Assembly (NCBI GenBank): GCA_964017185.1
Contig: OZ024873.1
Span: 49,338,760 to 49,402,759, forward strand
Source: Rugalucina vietnamica
Taxonomy: Eukaryota; Mollusca; Bivalvia; Lucinida; Lucinidae
Direction of reading: 5' to 3'
Length of the DNA stretch: 64,000 bases
Position 1 is the first letter of the stretch. Every line of letters begins with the position of its first letter. The notes below the pieces were generated by a model that did no database searches, had not been told where the DNA came from, and saw only the letters and a list, made by a program, of their open reading frames with translations. The translations under genes and the position numbers were made by a program. This document shows, piece by piece, positions 21,831 through 33,002 of the stretch.

Positions 21831-21853
21831 ATAAAGGGCCATGAATCAAGTCT

Positions 21854-22017
21854 CGGGTTCGAGCCCCGCTCTGGCCACATGTGAGACAAGCAAAGTTCTG
21901 CTTGCGGGTGTGCCAGGTGGTTTTTCTCGGGGTTCTCCCGTTTTCGCCCACCTACTGATTGGCCCGTCTCATATGAGCTGAAATAATCTTGAAAGGGACG
22001 TAAAACTGAATAAAAAA
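21854..22017 (+). mobile_element. S1 SINE, 5'-truncated, inserted in the LINE
   Basis: The body starts at the box B region (GGGTTCGAGCCCCGCTC) and runs to 'gggacgtaaaactgaataaaaaa'. Target duplication ATGAATCAAGTCTC (21841-21854 and 22018-22031) is LINE sequence, which dates the SINE as younger than the LINE copy. Confidence 0.85.
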
Positions 22018-22502
22018 ATGAATCAAGTCTCAGAGTCATGTGATAACTATGATCTCACAATCAGCATAAAAAGACACCAACCAGCACCTGGAAACTCGTA
22101 TAATGAACAACCATCACTGTGAATGGACAAAAACTGAAAGCTGTTACCTGGGAAGCACCCTCTCCAGAGCAGTGCACATTGATGATGATGTCACTGTCAG
22201 AATTGCAAAAGCCAGTGTGGGAGCGAAATGGAATCAAGCTTGTCACCAAGCTGAAAGTCTACAATGCTGTGGTACTGACAACCCTCTTGTATGCATATGA
22301 GACCTGGGCGGCAGTATATCAAAGTCATGTAAAGACTTAAGCTGTTTGAGAAAGCTGTTAAAATCAAGTGGCAAGACAAGGTTCCAGACACAGAGGCCCT
22401 GAAAAAAGCAGGGATGCAAAGCATGCATACAGTCTTAACGCTAGCAAATCTAAGATGGACTGGCCATGTTATAAGAATGCCTGATGAAAGACTTCCAAAA
22501 AT

Positions 22503-22905
22503 AGGTTAACAGTAGGCAATGATCAGGAAATGGCGCTACCAGAAAGAAATTACCACTCGGAAAAAAATATAACAATCAGGTACATGTACATGTACGTATA
22601 CTAAGAAAACATATCGTAAGCCGAGTGAGCAGCAATCTTCAAATAGGCGGCCACTCAATTACACAAACTTAACTAAAATATGCAAACATACATATGGTGC
22701 AAACAGCACAAAAATTCAACGTCTAGACATAAAACAATTAGATACTTTACAGATTATCGCCTTGCATCTATCAGTAATATAAAATTATTGGGGACTTTAA
22801 CTAGTTTTACATGCGCCTAACCCCACCCTCTGCTACTGCAGTGGTACACAACATTGAATAAGATGTTCGGTCCTCGTGGTGAGTTTTTTTTTATTGAGAA
22901 TTACA
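22503..22905 (-). repeat. Family H repeat copy
   Basis: On the - strand it carries the family H order: 'ctagttaaagtccccaataattttat', then 'gagtggccgcctatttgaag', then 'ctggtagcgccatttcctgatcattgcct'. It interrupts the LINE between RMPD and EGKRS. Other copies: 26690-27345 (+), 30303-30640 (-), 33003-33375 (+), 37985-38150 (+), 54470-54830 (+). Confidence 0.7.
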
Positions 22906-23136
22906 GGAGGGAAAGCGCTATCAAGGTAGCCAGAAGAAACCCTACAAAGACACCCTCAAAGCCTTTCTGGCGGATTTCGACAAACCTAAAGGGTCTTGGG
23001 AACGGAATGTCAAAGAATGGTATTGCTGTTATTTCATCCTGTAAAAATCAATTTCGAGAAAGTGTTAAATTAAATACATAAATTCATTTTACAGGTTATC
23101 TGCTTATAAATCCTTATGATCTCTAAAGAATTGTAG

Positions 23137-23392
23137 GCGGCCCCCGTGGCCGAGTGGTTAAGGTCGCTGACTTCAGTGCTCTTGATCATTCGATCATCTC
23201 ACCGATGTGGGTTCGCGCCTCGCACGGGGCACGAATTCATATGTGAGACAAGCCATGTTCTGCTTGCGGATGTGTCAGGTGGTTTTTCCCCGGGTACTCC
23301 GGTTTTCGCCCCACCTACCGATTGATTCGTCTCGATATGAGTGAAAAAGCTTGAAAAGGACTTAAAACTGAATCCGAAAAAAAAAAAAAAAA
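23137..23392 (+). mobile_element. S1 SINE, full length
   Basis: Head GGCGGCCCCCGTGGCCGAGT with box A (GGCCGAGTGGTTAAGG) and box B (GGGTTCGCGCCTC). The body is shared with other S1 copies, and the poly(A) tail is about 20 A. Target duplication AAAGAATTGT flanks it (23127-23136, 23393-23404). It sits inside a larger insertion in the LINE that is itself bounded by GGGAACGGA (22992 and 23467). Confidence 0.88.
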
Positions 23393-23436
23393 AAAAGAAT
23401 TGTTGTAAATGTTAAAGGAATTATTTTCGTCTCATT

Positions 23437-23470
23437 CATTTGGGTAGGGTAGGGTAGATTAGGGTAGGGA
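23437..23470 (+). repeat. Degenerate (GGGTA)n tract
   Basis: 'gggtagggtagggtaga', then 'ttagggtaggg', at the right junction of the insertion in the LINE. It is telomere-like but too short and irregular to be called telomeric. Confidence 0.6.
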
Positions 23471-23744
23471 ACGGACTGCACAGGAGCGATCAAAGAGGCG
23501 AGGTTTCATCAACAAAGGAGCAGCTCTCTATCAAGAAAAGAAAACCGTTGAAGCTGAAAGAAAACGCAGTGAACGCAAAGCCAATTCCAATTAGCCACCA
23601 ACAGATTCCTTGACATTGACTAGCTCTTTATGCAACCGACAGTTTAGAGCTTGAATTGGCCTAGTCAACCACCAAAGAAGTCACCAACACACATGAACCT
23701 TATTCAAGTAATAACAATTAATGAATGACAATTAATGAATGACA

Positions 23745-23950
23745 AACCGCTCAGGTCTGAGTCTGCCCAGGAAAAGTGGTTCAAGTCAAACCACCCATAC
23801 TCGTATAAGCCTTCTTGGTTTAGTTACGTGGTATATTTGAAGCACTTTCGGGATGTCATAACGTCATAATTTGGGGTAAAAGTTCCATATAATGGAGGCA
23901 ACGTCCCGACATGACCATAGCTGTTGACTGGGATGGTAAGAATCAATAAA
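23745..23950 (+). repeat. Dispersed repeat ('gggatgtcat' family)
   Basis: Contains 'ccgctcaggtctgagtctgcccaggaaaa', 'tatttgaagcactttcgggatgtcat' and 'cgtcccgacatgaccatagctgttgactgggatgg' type sequence. Related to 7265-7515, 52480-52720 and 55735-55870. Confidence 0.55.
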
Positions 23951-23976
23951 AATGAAATTTGCAAAGCGGTTTCTGG

Positions 23977-24038
23977 TAATGGACCATTTGAGTCTTACGA
24001 ATATGAAAATTTGTAACTAAGAAATGATGCATAGATTG

Positions 24039-24076
<38 letters not shown>

Positions 24077-24330
24077 ACGTCCCAGATGGGATTCGAACCC
24101 CCGACCGCCGGGGTAGAAATCCAATGATTCCAATGTACAATCTCTGACATACTGCGTCAGGGAGTCGACTCTTTGGCTCAGTGGTTAGAGCATTGGATTT
24201 CTAACCTGGCGGTCCGGGTACGAATCCCATCTGGGACGTGGGATTTTTTTCAAACTATGCACCATTTCTTAGTTACGAATTTTCATATTCGTAAGAAGGC
24301 TCGTCGAAAATGGACCATTTGAGTCATTTA
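23977..24330. repeat. Inverted pair of tRNA-like repeats
   Basis: Two copies of one repeat face each other. Left arm 23977-24140 (with a poly(A) tract at 24039-24073); right arm 24165-24320. Each carries a tRNA-like core: GGCTCAGTGGTTAGAGCA, TTGGATTTCTAACC and GGGTACGAATCCC in the right copy. Both share the flank 'tatgcaccatttcttagttacgaattttcatattcg'. The anticodon stem does not pair well, so these are tRNA-derived repeats rather than tRNAs. Confidence 0.7.
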
Positions 24331-24473
24331 GTCATTATAATGGCATTCTCGTAATCATAAATGATTACTTCCTCGAAATGGGGTGCGTTATGTCCCATTG
24401 CACCACTCATTCATTCGAGATCACATGATGCGTAGCTTCTATAAATAGCACAGCTATTCGATACAATGTATCA

Positions 24474-24660
24474 TATTAGTACAATCTCTGACATACTGTG
24501 TCAGGGAGTCGACTCTTTGGCTCAGTAATTAGAGCATTGGATTTCTAACCTGGCGGTCCGGGTTCAAATCCCATCTGGGACGTGGGATTTTTATTTTCAA
24601 TTTTTCAAACTATGCATCACTTCTTAGTTACGAATTTTCATATTCGTAAAACCTTGTAAA
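24474..24660 (+). repeat. tRNA-like repeat, third copy
   Basis: A direct copy of the right arm above, including the upstream 'tacaatctctgacatactg' and the downstream 'cttagttacgaattttcatattcg'. Box A is changed to GGCTCAGTAATTAGAGC; box B is GGGTTCAAATCCC. Confidence 0.7.
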
Positions 24661-24664
24661 CCCC

Positions 24665-25470
24665 GTTTCCACTATATACAAATGGATGTATGGGGGTTCA
24701 CATGTACAGATCAGATTTTTGTTCATGAAGACTGCCTATATATGAAAATTCAAGATCATAGAATGCACCATTAGCAAGTTCCTAAAGACTTAAGATACAC
24801 GACAAGCGCAAAGTAATACGCCTTTCCATCTTGTTTTTCAAATTTAGGTGTATACATCTACTATGTAATCTGGATAGGAGTAAATCTGTAAAAAAGTTTC
24901 ACTTGGTACTATACATTTTTTCTGTATGAAAGTACAAAAGAACTTTATTCGCCAAAGCTATAATACATTAAGCTTTAATGCCATATCCGGTGCTTTCGGT
25001 CTTGTGAACTCGCAAGGCGGCCTTCAATTTAGCCTAATAGTTATAGTGTCCAAATTGTAAAACACACTTATTCGAAAGTAATTGAATTCTATAGACTAGA
25101 ACAATTGGCATTATTGAAATCGATTGTAATTGAATGCTAAATGTACTATAGTATATTTGCTTACAGTTGAAATACTACGGCTTCGAAAAAATACGGTCAA
25201 TTATGATAATACATGTAAATGTATCAATGTTGTTTGTGAGTCCGGTACATGTGTACATGTGCACGATCCCGTTTTAATGTCGTTTCAGCTTGAACGTGAC
25301 ACAATGTTCCTATGAAAAATGAAAATAAAACAAAATTTGTAATATTGGTCGGGTTCAGGGTGCATCTTCTACCTGAGCACACGCTTCATTATACTTTGCA
25401 ATTGCTGTAAATGAATTACATTGCGTCCCTTGATGTGTCATAAGAAGATTTTGGTTGCCATGGGAACAAG
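24665..25470. other. No gene recognised
   Basis: A short family B-like scrap is at 24655-24700 ('ccccgtttccactatatac...gggggttcacatg'). Otherwise nothing supported. Confidence 0.45.
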
Positions 25471-25476
25471 AGTTCG

Positions 25477-25980
25477 TCATGATACCGATGTTCGGGTGTA
25501 TTTGGCGAGTGTTTTTAAAGCATGAGCCACTAAATTGCCACGTGTATTTTACATTTTTAAGACGTTCTACCTCTATAAAATAGATTGTTTATACCCATAA
25601 AGATATAAAATAATGTACTATGCGATTCTTAGATAATTTGGCATCTTTCTATAAATCAGTTATACGTTGGACAAGTAAAACACTGTCGTCAAAAAGGTTT
25701 GTTTTATATCTTATTGATCATGCCTGGTAAAACGCACTGAATCGTTCAAAAGATATACGTGCAGCATCATACCGATGTTCGGGTGCATTTGCCGAGTGTT
25801 TTTAAAGCATAGCAGGGCCACTAAAGTGCCACGTGTATTTCGTATTTTCAAGACACTCTACCACTTCAAAAAAGATTGTTTCTACCCACAAAGATATAAA
25901 ATAATGTACTATGCCATTCTTAGATAATTTGGCATCTTTCTACATGTATAAATCAATTATACGTTGGACAAGTAAAATAT
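25477..25980 (+). repeat. Tandem duplication, period about 285 bp
   Basis: 25477-25685 and 25762-25980 share 'accgatgttcgggtg', 'gagtgtttttaaagcat', 'gccacgtgtattt' and 'aaagatataaaataatgtactatgc' in order. It holds no gene. A family A MITE is inserted directly after the second copy. Confidence 0.8.
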
Positions 25981-25984
25981 ATTT

Positions 25985-26219
25985 GAGCCTGTGCGTGAGA
26001 AAACCAACAATTTGCATAGGCGAAAACAAAGACGCAGATCAGCTTCGCGGTAACCGCGAAGCTGATCAGCGCCTTTGTTTTCGCTACTCATATAGTACAA
26101 TTTCTCTTCTTCTTAAATCCGAAATTTCAAGCTTCTAGCTCTTTTCTGAGCTTGTACAGGCCGGTTTGTGTCGGACCTGGTCGGAAACCCCGAAGACCGG
26201 TTTTCTCGCGTCGAGGCTC
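25985..26219 (-). mobile_element. Family A MITE, copy 6 (mosaic ends)
   Basis: 235 bp, flanked by ATTT (25981-25984, 26220-26223). The hairpin-proximal TIR is of the CCAACAAT subtype while the distal TIR is of the CCGGTCTTCGGGG subtype. It is the only near-complete copy with unlike ends. Confidence 0.9.
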
Positions 26220-26689
26220 ATTTATTTACGAAAAACTAGCACCAAAGATCTCAAATCGTGACTAAACTTCAATGACATTTTCGGTGCATGGGGCCTTGTG
26301 TCCCCTCTACCCGACCTTCACTCTTTACGTCATAGCGCAGACAGTATCAGTTGTTAAAACTGTCAGGTCTAGAAGCACAAATTCCTTCAAAGGGTAATTG
26401 CGTTCTGCAACAATCGTCTTTGTTGAACTTATTGTAACCAAATACTGAATACACTATTGAAGTTCCACTTAAAAGTTGTTTTTCTCATAGTTGAATAATA
26501 TTTCGATAATTGTGATTACCTGATAATAATTACTCATCAAACAATTTGTAATGTGAGTCGGGTAAATGCGAACGAAATGAATTGATCATTTGGTAGAAAA
26601 AGTTCGCTTTTATGACCTAAGAAGGTCTTCTGCAAACCGATATCTAGATAGAATACGGCTAGCATTTCCGTAGTGAAGTCTGATCAGAT

Positions 26690-27345
26690 CTTTCTCTTTG
26701 TATCATTGCCCGATTGTCTGTATATTTTCACACCTCAGTGTTTGGGTGGTACTTTTGTTCTGATTGCAACAGTTCCTGTTCATTGCCTTCTTTTAACTTT
26801 TCAGTACCGGCCATGTGATGTTTTGTGTAAGTGTATCCCCGTACATCATCCATTGTGCAGATTATATTTTCCTTTTGGTCCTTTGAGATAAGCGAGGGTA
26901 TTCTGAGAAATCAGAAAATTATTATCGGCTTAGATTCATTTTCTAACCAACGTTTTATATATATTTGGCCCCTTTTTGATTATAATAGTCTTTATTTTGA
27001 CTATGCAAAATACAGTAATCTTAGGGTCACTGAAGAGGCTTAAGTAGCCGAAACCGCGGTATGGCCCATTCCCTTTCTCATTTACATGCTCACTGCTCTT
27101 AAAGGATTTGTTTTATCCCCATTCACTACACTAAACGATACAAATATTTGCAACAAACCAAAAGCAAAATTTTCATTACATATCACAATGAGAAATCATT
27201 GAGTGTGTGGCCACCTATTGGAAAATGGCTGCTGGACTTACGAAAAGTGCCTGTTTTTTCCAACTCGGTATTTGGAGTAAGAATTTCTTTCTGGTTTGTC
27301 CTATTTTCTGATCATTGCCTACTTTTACCTTTTTATCATTGCACC
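26690..27345 (+). repeat. Family H tandem unit with hammerhead
   Basis: Two partial units follow one another. The 'tcattgcctt/actttta' segment recurs at about 26789 and 27316, giving a period near 527 bp, with the hammerhead between them at 27024-27067. Tandem units with a hammerhead in each are the known arrangement of retrozymes and of Penelope-like element copies. The short frames are not genes. Confidence 0.65.
27024..27067 (+). ncRNA. Type I hammerhead ribozyme (intact core), copy 2
   Basis: Core CUGAAGA (27030-27036); the changed base is N7, which is free to vary. Stem II GGCU/AGCC with a UAAGU loop; GAAA at 27050-27053; minimal stem III A-CC...GG-U; cleavage triplet GUA, with the predicted cut after A27061. 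Stem I pairs GGGUCA with UGGCCC, six pairs including one U-G. Changes from the 6.4-kb copy fall in the loop, in N7 or as a tolerated wobble. Confidence 0.83.
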
Positions 27346-27349
27346 CTGC

Positions 27350-28400
27350 AAGGTTGTTTAGATCTGGATAAAATAGCCTTCAGAAATATCTTATTAAACG
27401 TTGCCACGATGACTCTTACATTGACGTACACATATTTTAAGTATATATACGTTACTGTACCAATGATAGGAATTTGCAAAATGAGCAATGGTGAACAGTT
27501 TAGGCCTGCGATAGGCTAATGGAGTAATAGAGCTTGCTAAAGTTGCCGACTTTCCAGGTGCATTGGGTCTTGTGAACTTTCAAGGCGATCTACAACAAAA
27601 ACCTCATATCACAGACACTTTATATTGTTCATATTGTCAAATTGGAGAATATGGTTATTACTTTCTAGAACAGCTGACAATAGTGACCAATTTTGTAACA
27701 AAATACTGATTGCGATGACGTGAAAGTCTACTCAAATTACCTTGTTTTTCAAATACATGTAGTTGAACAATTGGGTTCGAAAAGTGTGATCGACTATATT
27801 TTTTTTTTTTGGTACACACGCACGATCAAACTGACTGTACCATTAAGAACCAAGAACCATTCTTGGTTCTTACCAAGAACCATTCTTGGTTCTTAATGAG
27901 TCTAATGAGGTTCAACAAACAAAAATGTACGGAGGTCGGTCGACCACAAATATTGTAAGCTAACCCTGTGGACATAGTCAATATTACACACGAATAGAAG
28001 ATACAATGTGGGTGAATGACCAGGTTGTTTGCCTTTACGGAAATGTTTTCCAAACACGTAAAATGACATCCCTTGTTTCGGTTCGACAAACAGGCGCTTT
28101 ATCATTTTAAATGTTATAGAATTACATTCAATTTGAAAGTTTCACACACATTGGGTTATTGCACTTACTTAGAACGGTGTTACAGAAAGAGAAGAAAGGT
28201 ATGTACCTCCGTTACAATATTAAGACCACACGAAATGCAAACCTACTATAAACAATAGTAACAAGCATGCTAAAAACTGAAGGCAGGAAGTGTTAAATGA
28301 AACATAACCTATCATACTAGAAATCTGAAAACACCACAGATGTCCGGTCAACAGTCGAAAGAAACAAAGTCATGTCCCTCGCATTGGAATCAGATGCCGT
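27350..28400. other. No gene recognised; one short palindrome
   Basis: At 27841-27899 the string AACCAAGAACCATTCTTGGT occurs twice in tandem, each self-complementary, forming a 59-bp palindrome. Nothing else was recognised. Confidence 0.5.
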
Positions 28401-28532
28401 GATTTATGATTTATATTTCTCTCCTTTGAAATGAGTTGGTGCTACCCGTATGGCTACCTTATTCGGAAAACTTCTCATCACTTTTTTATTCGAAGTGTAA
28501 CGATTTCTGCGACGTTTTCGCTGGTCTCTCCT

Positions 28533-28540
<8 letters not shown>

Positions 28541-28620
<80 letters not shown>
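28541..28620. repeat. (CT)n microsatellite
   Basis: About 80 bp of CT repeat preceded by a C8 run. Long frames through it on both strands are translations of the repeat. Confidence 0.97.
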
Positions 28621-28622
<2 letters not shown>

Positions 28623-28669
28623 ATGGGATTTGCCTTCAATTGTTACTTTCCAGTACAATAAACTAGTCC

Positions 28670-28885
28670 GTGATGAAGTGCCGTCCCACTCTCCTAGAGC
28701 TGTCCCAATTGGCCTGTTCGCCAAGTACATGTACTTGCCGTATTGTACTGAGCGCCAGGCACGCGGTAGCATCTGGTACCATTTTAACGCCTATGGAATG
28801 GTGCATCCCGGGTTCGAAATCGCGACCTTCTACCGAACACGAAGCGAACGCTCTACCACTTGAGCCAACGGGACCGGTAAAACTC
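28670..28885 (-). mobile_element. tRNA-like SINE (S3) in duplicated unit 1
   Basis: - strand: CCGGTCCCGTTGGCTCAAGT, then GGTAGAGCG (box A), then GATTTCGAACCC (box B). The body has 'gcctggcgctcagtacaatacggcaagtac'. A second copy, in unit 2, lies at 29560-29705. Confidence 0.65.
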
Positions 28886-29331
28886 AAACCGCTTCTTGTA
28901 TAATGATTGGCTCAAAAGTGGTGCTGCCAGAGAATACATGTAATTTAGTTCTCTCATAAGGACAAATCTTGTGCTAACCGGATCCCTTAAAGTGGTCACT
29001 GAGAATATGATGTGTTGGTAAAACCATTCTTATTTTTTTTAATAAAACGCACCCACCATCCTTCATTTATAAGCGAATAAAAAGTGAATTGTGTATAAAT
29101 ATTGCTTCGATGCTGGTGGCAACAATTGTTGAACTATTGCAAGGCTAACTAAAAATAGTTCAGTTGAACATGAATTTATTTATGTAAATTCTAATTATAT
29201 TTCATATGAATGAACCTCTATGAATTTTATATCTGTGAGCCGTTCATTCCAAGGATATATGCTGAATATACATGTAGTGGCACACCTTTTTCATCTATTC
29301 CGATTCGGGTCTTCCTGACTTTGGCTTATAT

Positions 29332-29507
29332 GAGCTGTTGCATGAGAAAACATACAGTCTGCATAGGCGAAAATAAAGACACAGATCAGCCTCGCGGTAA
29401 CCGCGAAGCTGATCAGCGCCTTTGTTTTCGCTACACGGATAGAACACTTGCTCTTCTTTTCTTAAATCCGAAATTTCAAGCGTCTAGCTGTTTATGTGAC
29501 TGTACGT
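29332..29507 (-). mobile_element. Family A MITE, copy 7 (truncated)
   Basis: The hairpin-proximal end and hairpin are complete. The distal end stops at 'tgactgtac', where unit 2 of the segmental duplication begins. The deletion joint is probably linked to the duplication. Confidence 0.85.
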
Positions 29508-30302
29508 TCCACTTTACTAGACAGTGGCTATTTCGCCGTCCCCGTGGCAAATCGCAGTCCCAACAAGTGCTTGCCGTATTGTACCGTATGGTACCGTCTG
29601 AGCGCCAGGCACGGTAGCACCTGGTATCATTTTAACGCCTCTGGAATGGTGCATCCCGGGATCGAAACAGATCACGAAGCGAACGCTTCACCAATTGAGC
29701 CAACGGGACTGGTAAAAGTGGTGCTGCAAGAGAAAATATCATGAAAATATAGTCAGAAATACCGGTAGTTCTCTCATCAGGATGAATCTTGTGCTAATCG
29801 GATACCTTAAAGTGGTCACTGAGAATATGATGTGTTGGTAAAACCATTCTTATTTTTTAACAAAACGCACCCACTGTCCTTCCTAAAGTGAATAAAAAAG
29901 TGACTTTATACAAATATTGCTTCGATGCTGGTGGCAACAATTGTTGAACTATTGCAAGGCTAACTAAAATAGTTCAGTTGAACATGAATTAATTTATTTA
30001 AATTCTAATTATATTTTATATGAATGAAACTCTATGAATTTTATATTTGTGAGCCGTTCAGTTCAAGGATATATGCTGAATATAGTGACACACCTTTTTA
30101 ATTCATTCAAACTCGGGCCTTCCTGACTTTGGTTGATATGGTATTAAGCACATGCGCATACTTTTAGAATGGTCGTATAAGGATTGGCATAACGTCTACT
30201 TCTTCGAGGGATTGTTTTTTTTTCACCCCTTTTAAGCAATGACTTTCCATGACTAAAGATATCAAACACTACCAAGCAAATAACAGTTTAGCAATCCAGG
30301 TG

Positions 30303-30640
30303 AAACATCTCTTAAAAAAGGTACAAATAGGCAATCATCAGGAAATGGCGCAATCAGAAAGAAACGCCCACTCCATAATCCGAGGGGTGGGAAAAAACTA
30401 AAATGACACTTAGGTACATATACCAAGAAAACATATCGTAAACCGAGTGAGCAGCCATTCCCCAATAGACGGCGACTCAGTTACCCGAACTGAACTAAAA
30501 ATATGAAAACGTACATAAGGCTCAAACAGCACAAAAATCGACTCCAAAACGCAAAACAATAAGAACCAAAAGAGAAGTATCGCATTGGAACGATCGGTAA
30601 TAAAATAACTAGGGGGCTTAAACCTATTTTAACTTAACCG
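30303..30640 (-). repeat. Family H repeat copy
   Basis: - strand: 'taagccccctagttattttattaccgatcgttccaa', 'gagtcgccgtctattgggg', 'ctgattgcgccatttcctgatgattgcctatttgtacc'. Closely related to 22503-22905. Confidence 0.7.
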
Positions 30641-30644
30641 ATTT

Positions 30645-31980
30645 TAACCGATCTTAATTAACTAGTTGTCATAAAGGTGGAATTGACTTTTCCTGCCCAA
30701 TTGGCAATATTTATATTAACCTTGAAATGTACAGTATTTCATCAGTATCTTTGATTGGCCACAGTAAGATGGAAATGACAGATGTTGATTTCTTTTTCAA
30801 ATATTTCATGTGTTGTTTGAAGATAATGAAATGGACCAAGATAATTGTTTGACAGCTTTTGATTTCCTCAAAGAAATGAACACATTTTAATTGCACCTGC
30901 ATGACTGTTGTAGCCTGTCAATTTATCCTCTTTGGCAAATGACTTTGAGATCATCTGTTTGCGTGTGTAACGAAACTAGTCCATCTGTTTCATGTGTTGT
31001 TGATTTCACGTTTACGTCCCAATCAGTCTTCAAGGGACTAATCCGTTTTCAATTACCAAGTTTTCTTGGACCGTTGGTTATTTGTTTCAGTGTCTATTTA
31101 AACTAAGATGTCTCTGTCGCCCATCCCTTACAAGATCTTTTAAATTATATATGAACCTTATGTCATTAAAGTGTACCATCACCCAAAATAGAAATCATGA
31201 ATGAGTTATATTTCATTCATGCAAAGTATGCAAACATATTAAATGAATTATGATATAGACCTCCACTTCAAGGATTTTCATTGAAATTAATTCAAATTAT
31301 CAATGCTTTCTAAATCAATGCAAAAATGATGTATGTCATTTTACACACCTGTATCGCGGGAAAGTCCTATTTTGGAGAAAGCAAAAATGAAACAGTTCTT
31401 CTGTTGAGTCATCACAAAAGTTATCGGCGCCATTGGTGCAATTCTACATCAATGCACGTGCTCTACTTGTACCTTTCTATATACTTTCTACATTTACCAT
31501 TTTTTTAGTTGTACTTGATCGGATGTGTCGAAAACCTTTTGTTTCGCCAACTCACTTCTTCTCTACTTTTTGTTTATTTTTTATTTATATCATATTTTAC
31601 CTGTTGCCCTTTAGGTTCTATTTATGGACGCACATTTGCCGTCATAATTATATTAATATCTAAAATTGGTCCTTTTTTGTACAAAGCATTTTGTGACTTC
31701 ATGTAATACATATTTTCTCATCAGGTATGACTTAAAGATATCAGCTCAGCACATTTGTTTGGGATTGGTATCGTACTCAGTTGCATAATTAAACGTTTGC
31801 ATTTTGTTTAAGGGTCAACCATCAGTCGTCGGCTGTTAACTATCCTCATGAGCATGCGTATCAGATACAAGTTTCAGCGCTAAAGCCTTGCGAGTTGTTT
31901 TCAGGCATTGCGGTAAGCATCAAAATGTGTTCTTGACTGTCAGGAGGATTTTGATCAGACCGTGTGCACCACAAAGATTA
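30645..31980. other. No gene recognised
   Basis: AT-rich sequence with short frames; a small palindrome (TGAATGA...TCATTCA) at about 31198-31222. Confidence 0.45.
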
Positions 31981-31984
31981 TAAG

Positions 31985-32075
31985 AATCTTACACGTGTGT
32001 CAGGGATTGATAGACAAAAATCTGACCTAAGGGTCATCACTTTGGTATCATGAGGCTCGCCGAGTGATGCCAAAC
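31985..32075 (+). repeat. Dispersed repeat fragment
   Basis: 'gtgtcagggattgatagacaaa' and 'catgaggctcgccgagtgat' recur at 58855-58935 (within the sulfotransferase intron). Confidence 0.6.
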
Positions 32076-33002
32076 CGTGACGCGAGAGACGGATTTGTAT
32101 ATCTGCACCTTACACGCATGATTAATTATTTCGTGCAAGCCTAAATGCGGCAAAGCTTGTTTACATTGAAAAACACTGCAATTGGGTCATACATTTTGAA
32201 ACAATGTTTCTGACGTCGTTCTGACGTGTGTGCATAACGACGGAGTTTCGTGCCAATGTTAAAAAGGAACACGTTAACGCAGGGCCAGACAATCAGATGT
32301 AGATAAGAATTTCTAACCTTGGCCAAAACCTTGGATATACTAATATTTTCTCGTCAGGTGTGCAGGAATAGGTCATATAAGATACCACTGCAAAGCCAGA
32401 CAAAGAAACAAATGAGTAATACTTCGGTGCGTGGTACTAGTTGGCACTAGTGGTTCAATGATGATTTTGGTTTGAAAACTACTCAAGCAACACTAAAATG
32501 TTGACGTCAACCTTTTTTCGACTATCTGGTTGGACAATAGTAGAGGTCAATCCAGTCGTATCGATTAACCAAATCTGAAAACAATTTATTTTATAAGTAA
32601 CATCTAAAGAGAGAAAACAATAATATTTTCACTATGATTCTATAAGATTGTTATTCATTTGTTATTATAAATGGTCACAGGTCAGACGTGTTGACAATCA
32701 TTTCGTATTTTTGTGACTATGCTAGTTGTTTATCATTGGTTACTTGTAGATTAATGCTGCCGGAGCTTCTTGTCTGTTGCTTGGCCCATCGGGATTCAAC
32801 TGGTGTTTTTCATTTGCTCCGGAGTTAGTAAGTTGTTTGGCGCACAGAGATCTCCATCGTCGGGCAGCTTACTCAATCTACGAGTCCTCGTTTTTGATTC
32901 ATCATGGTGGTTATCATGATTTATTTGTTTGTCCTTGATGATTCATGGACTAGTTAGTGATTCACCACGAGGACACAATAACTAACTAAATGTTGTGAAC
33001 CA

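Larger units (their letters stand above)
21830..23720 (+). mobile_element. LINE remnant 2 with three nested insertions
   Basis: It has the same reverse transcriptase family as 10.2-12 kb, opposite strand. Pieces at 21830-21853/22018-22502 correspond to the region from DQVSQS to RMPD. The piece at 22906-22998 corresponds to EGKRSQGG...GSWE, and 23465-23715 to KWRGLINKGAALYEKK through the C2H2 tail. Many frameshifts. The pieces are separated by a SINE (21854-22017), a family H repeat (22503-22905) and a compound insertion (22999-23464). Confidence 0.8.
28670..30135 (+). repeat. Tandem segmental duplication (two units of about 0.6 kb)
   Basis: Unit 1 (28670-29331) and unit 2 (29515-30135) share the SINE and then 'aaagtggtcactgagaatatgatgtgttggtaaaaccattcttatttttt', 'gcttcgatgctggtggcaacaattg' and 'ggatatatgctgaatata' in order. 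Small indels separate them. A truncated family A MITE lies at the junction. No gene. Confidence 0.85.

Noticed and set aside
23437-23470. Interstitial telomere
   Set aside because: Only about 30 bp of irregular GGGTA/TTAGGG-like sequence.
24165-24240. Functional tRNA genes at 24.1-24.6 kb, 21.1 kb and 28.9 kb
   Set aside because: A and B boxes are present but the anticodon and acceptor stems do not pair properly, and the units occur as repeats with common flanks.
28404-28772. 122-codon Arg/Glu-rich frame and Ser/Leu frames opposite
   Set aside because: They are (CT)n/(GA)n translations.
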